The notes below the pieces were generated by a model that saw only the letters and a list, made by a program, of their open reading frames with translations, did not search any database and was not told where the DNA came from. The position numbers were made by a program, and so were the translations under genes. DNA of 50,818 nt. Source: Variovorax soli NBRC 106424. Its GTDB lineage: Bacteria; Pseudomonadota; Gammaproteobacteria; Burkholderiales; Burkholderiaceae_C. Positions 44,873-50,818 of this stretch are shown piece by piece. The DNA lies in contig NZ_BCUU01000030.1 in assembly GCF_001591385.1 (NCBI RefSeq), forward strand, positions 1-50,818, read 5' to 3'. Positions within the stretch are counted from its first letter, which is position 1. Each line of letters begins with the position of its first letter.

Positions 44873-47008
44873 CTAGACCGCCAACCGCTCGAGCTGCGCC
44901 ACGCGGTTCATGGCGGCGTGCAGCTTGGACAGCAGGCCCAGACGGTTCAGCCGCAGGTCGGCTTCGTCGGCGTTGACCATCACGCCATCGAAGAAGGCGT
45001 CCACCGGCGCGCGCAGCGCGGCCAGGGTCTGCAGCGAGGCGGTGTAGTCGCCGGCGGCGAATTGCGCGTCGGCCTTGGGGACCACGCTTTGCATCGCCTC
45101 GTACAGCGCGCCCTCGGCCGGCTCGCGGAAGAGCGCGGTGTTGACGTGGGCGTCCGCCTCGGGCGACTTCTTCAGGATGTTGCCGATGCGCTTGTTGGCG
45201 GCGGCCAGGGCCGGCGCCTCGGGCAGCGCGGCGAAGGCGCGCACCGCGGCCAGCAGCTCGGGCACCAGTGCCAGGCGCTGAGGCTGCGAAGACAGCACGG
45301 CCTCCGCTTCCTGCGCGCTCGCGCCCTGCTCGCGCAGGCTGCCCGAGAGGCGGTCGAAGATGAAGGCCTGCAGGCCGTTCACCGCGCCGTCGGCATCGAA
45401 GCCGGCAATGGCGGAGAACTGCTGCGCGGCCTTGGCCAGCAGCGGCTGCAGTTCCAGCGGCAGCTTCTTCTCGATGAGCATGCGGATCACGCCCAGCGCA
45501 TGGCGGCGCAGCGCGAACGGGTCGCGGTCGCCCGAGGGCAGGTTGCCGATGCCGAACATGCCCACCAGCGTTTCCAGTTTGTCGGCCAGCGCAACCACCA
45601 CGCCGACATCGCCGCGCGGCAGGGTGTCGCCGGCAAAGCGCGGCTTGTAGTGGTCTTCGATGGCGTCGGCCACGGAATGATCGAGGCCGTCATGCAGCGC
45701 GTAGTAGCGGCCCATGGTGCCCTGCAGCTCGGGGAATTCGCCCACCATGTCGGTGACCAGGTCGGCCTTGGCCAATTGGGCCGCTTGCGTGGCCTGCTTG
45801 GCAAGCTCGGCGTTGCCCAGCTGCTCGGCAATGGCCCGCGCGATGTGCATCACGCGCGTCACGCGCTCGCCCTGGGTGCCGAGCTTGTTGTGATAGACCA
45901 CCTTGTTCAGCTGCTCGACGCGCGAGGCGAGCGACTTCTTGCGGTCCTGGTCGAAGAAGAACTTGGCGTCGGCCAGGCGCGGGCGCACCACGCGCTCGTT
46001 GCCGCCGATGACGGCGCTGGCGTCGTCCGGACGGATGTTGCTCACCACCAGGAACTTGTTGGTGAGCTTGCCGTGGGCGTCGAGCAGCGGAAAGTACTTC
46101 TGGTTGGCCTTCATCGTGAGAATGAGGCACTCCTGCGGCACATCGAGAAACTCGCGCTCGAACTCGCAGACCAGCACGTTGGGGCGCTCCACCAGCGCCG
46201 TGACTTCATCCAGCAGCGCGTCGTCGTCGATGGGCACCGAGCCGGCGCCAACCTGCAGCGCCGCCTCCGACAGCTGGCGGGCGATTTCCAGCCGGCGCGC
46301 CTCGAAGCTGGCGATGACGGCGCCCTCGTCCTGCAGTTGCAGCGCATAGCTGTCGGCGCCGCGCAGCACCACCGGATCGACGCTCGCCTCGAAACGATGA
46401 CCGTGCGTCTCGCGGCCCGATTGAAGGCCCAGGGCCTGCAGCGGCACCACGTCGGTGCCGTGCAGGGCCACCAGTCCATGCGCCGGACGCACGAAGCTCA
46501 CGCTGGTCCAGCCGGGCAGTTCGCCGGTTTCGAGCTGGTAGCTCATCACCTTGGGAATGGGCAGCTTGGCAACGGCTTCGGCCAGGGCCTTCTGCAGGCC
46601 ATCGGCCAAGGTGGCGCCGCGCGCGGTGCTTTCGAAGAACAGGGCTTCGGCCTTGCCGTCCTGCGCGCGCTTGAGGCCGGCCACGGCGGAGGCGTCGGCC
46701 CCCAGCGATGCCAGCTTCTTGAGCAATGCGGGCGTGGGCTGGCCCGAAGCATCCAGGCCCACGCTCACGGGCATCAGCTTTTGCGACACGGCCTTGTCGG
46801 CCGCCTGCGACGCCACGTCGGTGATGTGCGCGGCCAGACGGCGCGGCGAGGCATAAGCCGTGAGCACCGCGCCGGCATCGACCAGGCCCTGGGCCACCAG
46901 CTGGTCGCGCAGCACGCCGGCGAAAGCGTCGCCCAGCTTCTTCAGTGCCTTGGGCGGGAGTTCCTCGACGAAGAGTTCGACGAGCAGGTTCTTCTTGTTC
47001 GTGGTCAT
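44873..47008 (-). CDS. glyS: Glycyl-tRNA synthetase beta subunit
   Basis: Beta chain of the bacterial alpha2-beta2 glycyl-tRNA synthetase, needed for tRNA(Gly) charging. 711 residues, near the family length of about 690-720. Starts NLLVELFVEELPPKALKKLG; YASPRRLAAHI and GHRF follow, with MKANQKYFPLLDAHGKLTNKFLVVSNI and DKLETLVGMFGIGNLPSGDRDPFALRRHALG in the HD-like region. The start at 47008 lies 4 bases after the glyQ stop, so the two are coupled. Confidence 0.97.
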   Translation of the reverse strand: MTTNKKNLLVELFVEELPPKALKKLGDAFAGVLRDQLVAQGLVDAGAVLTAYASPRRLAAHITDVASQAADKAVSQKLMPVSVGLDASGQPTPALLKKLASLGADASAVAGLKRAQDGKAEALFFESTARGATLADGLQKALAEAVAKLPIPKVMSYQLETGELPGWTSVSFVRPAHGLVALHGTDVVPLQALGLQSGRETHGHRFEASVDPVVLRGADSYALQLQDEGAVIASFEARRLEIARQLSEAALQVGAGSVPIDDDALLDEVTALVERPNVLVCEFEREFLDVPQECLILTMKANQKYFPLLDAHGKLTNKFLVVSNIRPDDASAVIGGNERVVRPRLADAKFFFDQDRKKSLASRVEQLNKVVYHNKLGTQGERVTRVMHIARAIAEQLGNAELAKQATQAAQLAKADLVTDMVGEFPELQGTMGRYYALHDGLDHSVADAIEDHYKPRFAGDTLPRGDVGVVVALADKLETLVGMFGIGNLPSGDRDPFALRRHALGVIRMLIEKKLPLELQPLLAKAAQQFSAIAGFDADGAVNGLQAFIFDRLSGSLREQGASAQEAEAVLSSQPQRLALVPELLAAVRAFAALPEAPALAAANKRIGNILKKSPEADAHVNTALFREPAEGALYEAMQSVVPKADAQFAAGDYTASLQTLAALRAPVDAFFDGVMVNADEADLRLNRLGLLSKLHAAMNRVAQLERLAV

Positions 47009-47012
47009 GTTC

Positions 47013-47921
47013 TCAGGCCGCCTTCTTCGCCGGGATTTGCGCGACCCACTCGCGCGGGGCCATCGGGAAGCCCAGGCGCTCGCGGCTGTCGTAATAGCTC
47101 TGCGCAACCGCGCGCGCCAGGTTGCGGATGCGGCCGATGTAGGCGGCGCGCTCGGTCACGCTGATGGCGCCGCGCGCATCCAGCAGGTTGAAGCTGTGCG
47201 CGGCCTTGAGCACCTGCTCGTAGGCGGGCAGCGCCAGCTGTTCTTCCATGAGGTGCTTGGCCTGCTTCTCGTGCGCGGCAAAGGCCGAGAACAGGAAATC
47301 GGCATCGCTGTGCTCGAAGTTGTAGGTGGACTGCTCCACCTCGTTCTGCTTGTAGACGTCGCCATAGGAGAGGCCTTCGGTCCACTTGAGGTTGTAGACG
47401 TTGTCCACGCCCTGCAGGTACATGGCCAGGCGCTCCAGGCCGTAGGTGATCTCGCCGGTGATGGGCCGGCAGTCGATGCCGCCCACCTGCTGGAAGTAGG
47501 TGAACTGCGTCACCTCCATGCCGTTGAGCCAGACCTCCCAGCCCAGGCCCCAGGCGCCCAGCGTGGGGTTCTCCCAGTCGTCCTCGACAAAGCGGATGTC
47601 GTTCTTCTTCAGGTCGAAGCCCAGCGCCTCCAGCGAGCCCAGGTACAGCTCCAGGATGTTGGCCGGCGCCGGCTTGAGCACCACCTGGTACTGATAGTAG
47701 TGCTGCAGGCGGTTGGGGTTCTCGCCGTAGCGCCCGTCCTTGGGGCGGCGGCTGGGCTGCACGTAGGCCGCCTTCCAAGGCTCGGGCCCGATGGCGCGCA
47801 GGAAGGTGGCGGTGTGCGAGGTACCCGCCCCCACCTCCATGTCGTAGGGCTGCAGCAGGGCGCAGCCCTGGGCGTCCCAGTACGACTGCAGTTTGAGAAT
47901 GATCTGTTGGAAGGTCAGCAT
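47013..47921 (-). CDS. glyQ: Glycyl-tRNA synthetase alpha subunit
   Basis: Catalytic class II alpha chain of tetrameric glycyl-tRNA synthetase. 302 residues, standard length. Starts [20 protein letters not shown], then [41 protein letters not shown] and [21 protein letters not shown]. The ATG at 47921 fits the conserved N-terminus; an upstream in-frame extension is rejected. First gene of the minus-strand run glyQ-glyS-gmhB-plsC-metallopeptidase. Confidence 0.98.
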   Translation of the reverse strand: MLTFQQIILKLQSYWDAQGCALLQPYDMEVGAGTSHTATFLRAIGPEPWKAAYVQPSRRPKDGRYGENPNRLQHYYQYQVVLKPAPANILELYLGSLEALGFDLKKNDIRFVEDDWENPTLGAWGLGWEVWLNGMEVTQFTYFQQVGGIDCRPITGEITYGLERLAMYLQGVDNVYNLKWTEGLSYGDVYKQNEVEQSTYNFEHSDADFLFSAFAAHEKQAKHLMEEQLALPAYEQVLKAAHSFNLLDARGAISVTERAAYIGRIRNLARAVAQSYYDSRERLGFPMAPREWVAQIPAKKAA

Positions 47922-48239
47922 GGGCTGGCCGGCAAAGCCGGACCGTGAAAAAGTTCGCAGGCCAATCGCCCACGAAATCCAGGATTTTACGAGTGGCCGG
48001 CGCCAGGCCGCCGGCGGGGCGCACTGCGGGCCACGCCCTGTCGTTCGCGAAAAACTTCCGTCTTGTCGCACAGCGCGACGCCATCCTTTGTCGGCAAGCA
48101 GGCATTACTTCGCAACAACCTTGATCAAGCCCCGCCCAGTTAGCACCAAAAACTTAACCAAGCCTCCAGAATTCGCCTTCGTTTTGTTCAAAACCCATCG
48201 GCGACATCGAATCGCCCGAGGGAAATCAGGGAGTTAGAA
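47922..48239. other. Divergent intergenic region between glyQ and the autotransporter gene
   Basis: 318 bases. The glyQ-proximal half is GC-rich; from about 48060 the sequence becomes AT-richer than the genes, as expected of a promoter and leader for the autotransporter. AGGGAG (48228-48233) is a good ribosome site six bases before the ATG at 48240. TTGATC at 48121 is -35-like but no clear -10 was fixed. No T-box, riboswitch or small ORF could be recognised. Confidence 0.5.
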
Positions 48240-50818
48240 ATGCACGCTATCGCTCGCCCCTCGCGGGGGCGCTTTACCTATTTCCATGCCGCTTTCCGCC
48301 AGCTGCTCCTGGCCAGCAGCGTTCTGGCGCCCGTGGCCGTCATGGCACAGCCGGTCCGCGCGGACGGCACATCGATCGACATACCGGCCAACACGACCAT
48401 CGACACGGGGACCACGGGCGGCGCAGCCGGCATGGCTATAGGGGCACGCAACGGCGGTGTAGTCAACGCGCTGGGGCCGGTCACCATCGTCACGGGCGGG
48501 GGTACGGCGCACGCAGTGGTCGTGACGGGCAGCGCTGCCGGCGGCGGCAGCATCAGCCTGGAGCAGGGCGGCTCGGTCACCACCACCGGCGGCAATTCCT
48601 ATGGTCTGTGGGCCGTGGGCGATGGCCCCAAGGCCGGCAGCATCGCGGGGCGGGGCCTGACCATCGACGCGGCAGGCACCGGCGCGATCGCGCAAGGAGG
48701 CGGCAGCATCACCTTGACCGACACCGACCTCACGAGCCGCCAGGGCTTCGGGCTGCATGCGCTGGGCACCAATGCGCCGGACGATGTGACCAGCATCCGA
48801 GCCACGGACGTGAACATCGTATCGGGCCTTCAAGGCGTGGAGGCCTATGGGTACAGCGACGTCGTGATGGCAACCGACAAGCGCGCAGCCAACACCATCA
48901 CGACCCAACTGGATTCGGCGCCCGGCATCCTGGCGCAAACGAACGGCACGGTGCAGACCAGCGGCGGCCTGGTCATCGACACCGCCGGCGCGAATTCCCA
49001 GGGCGTGCTGGCACGAAGCAGCGGCATGGTGTCCATCGGCAGCGGGCCCGCAGCCAACACGATCACGACGCGCGGCAACACGTCGGACGGCATCCAGGCC
49101 ACGCAGAGCGGCACGGTGCGCACCAGCGGAGCGCTGCGAATCGACACGGCAGGGCAGGACTCGCAAGGCCTGGACGCCTCTGGCGCAGGCACCATCGCCG
49201 TGGACAGCGGCACGGGCGCTGGCGCGCTGACCTCCATCCACACCACCGGCCAGAACTCGGCGGGCATCTCCGCGCGCAACAACGGCAGCGTCTCCAGCGT
49301 GGGCGCGCTGGCCGTGAGCACCCAGGGCCAGAACGCCGCGGGCGTGCTGGTGAGCGCGGGCAGCCAGGTGAGCATCGACGCGGGCACCGCCAGCGCCAGC
49401 ATCGCCACCCAGGGCGCCGGCTCCATGGGCATCCAGGCGCTGGACGGCGGCGTCGCGCAGACCCGCGGCAGCCTGGCCATCGACACCAGCGCGCAAGAGT
49501 CGCTCGGCGTGCAGGCCCTTGGCGGCGCCCGCGTGACCATCGACTCGGGCGCGGGTGCGGCGCGCATCAGCACGGTGGGCGACGGCAGCGAGGGCCTGCG
49601 CGCCGAAGGCGGCTCGCAGATCGGCGCGAGCGGCAAGCTGGCGGTGAGCACCCAGGGCCAGGGCTCCGTCGGCGCGATGGCCCAGGACAGCCAGGTCACC
49701 CTCAGCGGCGCCGCCCCGGGCGACATCCAGGTGCAAACGGCCGGTCTCGACGCGCACGGCCTGGTGTCCTGGGCCTCCACGCCCGGGGCCAGCGCCAGCC
49801 TGTCGGCCAGCAACGTGGCCGTGAGCACCACGGCCAACGCCGCGATCGGCGCGATGTCGCTCAACAGCGGCGCCGCACTGACGCTGGACAACGCGACGAT
49901 CAGCACGGCCGGCGAGAAATCCTTCGGCCTGGGCGCCCTGGGCGGCGTGCTCAACGCCAACGCGGTGCAGGTGAGCACCTCCGGGGCGCAGGCCGATGCC
50001 GCGGGGGTGATCGACGGCGGCACCCTGAGCGTGACGAACGGCATCCTGAGCACCTCGGGGGCCAACGCGGCAGCGCTGTCTGCCGGCGCGCCGCTGGGGG
50101 CCACCAGCAGCGCACGCGTGAGCAATACCACCCTGACGGCCGCACAGGGCCCTTCCGTGCGCGTGGACGAGGGCGCGGCGGACATCGCGCTGAACAACGT
50201 CACGGCCGTGCAGAACAACGGGCTGTGGCTGCAGGTGGGCTCCACCGACGCGGCCAATCCCGCCAACCTGAACATCACGGTGGATCCGTCCACGCTGGTC
50301 GGCGCCGCCGTCACCCAGGCCGGCAGCACGAGCAACGTGACGCTGGCCGATTCGCAGTGGACGATGACGGGCAACTCGAACGTCACCACGCTGAACAACA
50401 TCCGAAGCGTGATCCAGTTCAGCGCGCCTGCCGGTGCGGTCGACCAGCTGTCCAGCTACAAGACGCTGACGGCGGTCAACTACCAGGGCCAGGGCGGCAC
50501 GCTGGGTCTGAACACCTACCTGGGCGGCGACGGTTCGCCGTCGGACCGCCTGGTGGTCGATGGTGGGGCGGCCACGGGCAGCACCAGCCTGCGCATCAGC
50601 AACAGCGGCGGGCCTGGCGCATTCACGCCGGGCAACGGCATCCAGGTGGTCAGCGCCAACAACGGCGCCACCACCGAGGCCGGCGCCTTCTCGCTGGGCT
50701 CACGCGTCGTGGGCGGGGCTTACGAGTACCAGTTGTACCGCGGCAGCGCCGATGCCAGCGACCCGCAGGGCTGGTACCTGCGCTCGGCGCGCCCGCCCGA
50801 GCCGCCTGCACCGCCCGC
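48240..50818 (+). CDS. Autotransporter with pertactin-like passenger, 5' part (runs off right edge)
   Basis: Type Va secreted surface protein, 859 codons visible and still open. The N-terminus MHAIARPSRGRF, a hydrophobic core and VMAQPVRADG form a signal peptide of about 43 residues. Residues about 200-640 are a beta-helix passenger of 50-56-residue repeats built from TSGxLxIDTxGQxSxGVxA and GSxVSIDSGxGAA-type half repeats. Residues about 725-850 match the pertactin-type domain before the barrel (YKTLTAVNYQGQGGTLGLN, LGGDGSPSDRLVVDGG, GWYLRS). The window ends in a Pro-rich linker (RPPEPPAPP); the beta-barrel lies beyond the edge. No RGD triplet seen in the visible part. Confidence 0.92.
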   Translation, partial: MHAIARPSRGRFTYFHAAFRQLLLASSVLAPVAVMAQPVRADGTSIDIPANTTIDTGTTGGAAGMAIGARNGGVVNALGPVTIVTGGGTAHAVVVTGSAAGGGSISLEQGGSVTTTGGNSYGLWAVGDGPKAGSIAGRGLTIDAAGTGAIAQGGGSITLTDTDLTSRQGFGLHALGTNAPDDVTSIRATDVNIVSGLQGVEAYGYSDVVMATDKRAANTITTQLDSAPGILAQTNGTVQTSGGLVIDTAGANSQGVLARSSGMVSIGSGPAANTITTRGNTSDGIQATQSGTVRTSGALRIDTAGQDSQGLDASGAGTIAVDSGTGAGALTSIHTTGQNSAGISARNNGSVSSVGALAVSTQGQNAAGVLVSAGSQVSIDAGTASASIATQGAGSMGIQALDGGVAQTRGSLAIDTSAQESLGVQALGGARVTIDSGAGAARISTVGDGSEGLRAEGGSQIGASGKLAVSTQGQGSVGAMAQDSQVTLSGAAPGDIQVQTAGLDAHGLVSWASTPGASASLSASNVAVSTTANAAIGAMSLNSGAALTLDNATISTAGEKSFGLGALGGVLNANAVQVSTSGAQADAAGVIDGGTLSVTNGILSTSGANAAALSAGAPLGATSSARVSNTTLTAAQGPSVRVDEGAADIALNNVTAVQNNGLWLQVGSTDAANPANLNITVDPSTLVGAAVTQAGSTSNVTLADSQWTMTGNSNVTTLNNIRSVIQFSAPAGAVDQLSSYKTLTAVNYQGQGGTLGLNTYLGGDGSPSDRLVVDGGAATGSTSLRISNSGGPGAFTPGNGIQVVSANNGATTEAGAFSLGSRVVGGAYEYQLYRGSADASDPQGWYLRSARPPEPPAPP

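Noticed and set aside
48234..50401. Long minus-strand open frames across the autotransporter region
   Set aside because: The plus-strand frame has a ribosome site, a signal peptide, beta-helix repeats and the pertactin-type domain; the opposite frames are shadows of repetitive GC-rich sequence.

Overview
The window is GC-rich chromosomal DNA (roughly two thirds G+C, strong third-position G/C bias) with tightly packed metabolic genes. Gene content and protein style point to a Burkholderiales bacterium, most likely family Comamonadaceae (Variovorax/Acidovorax type): a leucine/isovalerate degradation cluster, AceK beside a beta-carbonic anhydrase, a MerR-type LiuR-like regulator, a glyQ-glyS pair beside gmhB and plsC, and a pertactin-like autotransporter. 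Genus is inference; no rRNA or tRNA gene, CRISPR array, insertion sequence, prophage or replication origin was seen.

Layout. 1-1475: 5' part of a uvrA-type excinuclease gene (minus strand, runs off the left edge) carrying an in-frame REP-like insertion. 1763-7610: orphan periplasmic binding protein, a 48-residue membrane protein, MHS-type MFS transporter with a large soluble insertion, then a minus-strand run with a YbaK-like deacylase, DUF1289 protein, HCCA-isomerase-like protein, OsmC protein and a small lipoprotein. 7620-20591: leucine catabolism on the minus strand, in transcription order isovaleryl-CoA dehydrogenase, acyl-CoA synthetase, methylcrotonyl-CoA carboxylase beta, DinB protein, methylglutaconyl-CoA hydratase, DUF4126 protein, methylcrotonyl-CoA carboxylase alpha, hydroxypyruvate reductase, HMG-CoA lyase; a plus-strand Na+/H+ antiporter and an NTF2-like gene sit in the middle. 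An AraC-type regulator is divergent from the dehydrogenase.

21986-26802: a receiver-only response regulator, HAD phosphatase and YchJ proteins, a membrane hybrid histidine kinase, and a penicillin-binding-protein-5-type carboxypeptidase followed by a strong terminator. 26828-33330: DUF3597 protein, then a co-directional run read from right to left: LiuR-like MerR regulator, carbonic anhydrase, AceK, thiolase, PPOX flavoprotein, acyl-CoA dehydrogenase. A perfect 20-bp palindrome lies between the regulator and the divergent metallo-beta-lactamase-fold gene, which is followed at once by a leucine-rich-repeat/protein-kinase fusion, an SDR and a LysR regulator. 37799-42568: lactate-dehydrogenase-type FMN enzyme, GFA protein, ModA-like lipoprotein, DUF2917 protein and a divergent MocR regulator. 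42537-47921: minus-strand housekeeping genes (YgjP-like metallopeptidase, plsC, gmhB, glyS, glyQ). 48240-50818: 5' part of a large repetitive autotransporter gene that runs off the right edge.

The central theme is conversion of leucine/isovalerate to acetyl-CoA and acetoacetate, with two regulators (AraC-type and LiuR-like), a second acyl-CoA dehydrogenase/thiolase set, and AceK at the isocitrate branch point between the TCA cycle and the glyoxylate shunt that acetyl-CoA feeds. The least explained elements are the LRR-kinase fusion, the DinB and DUF4126 passengers of the leucine cluster, and the REP insertion inside uvrA.
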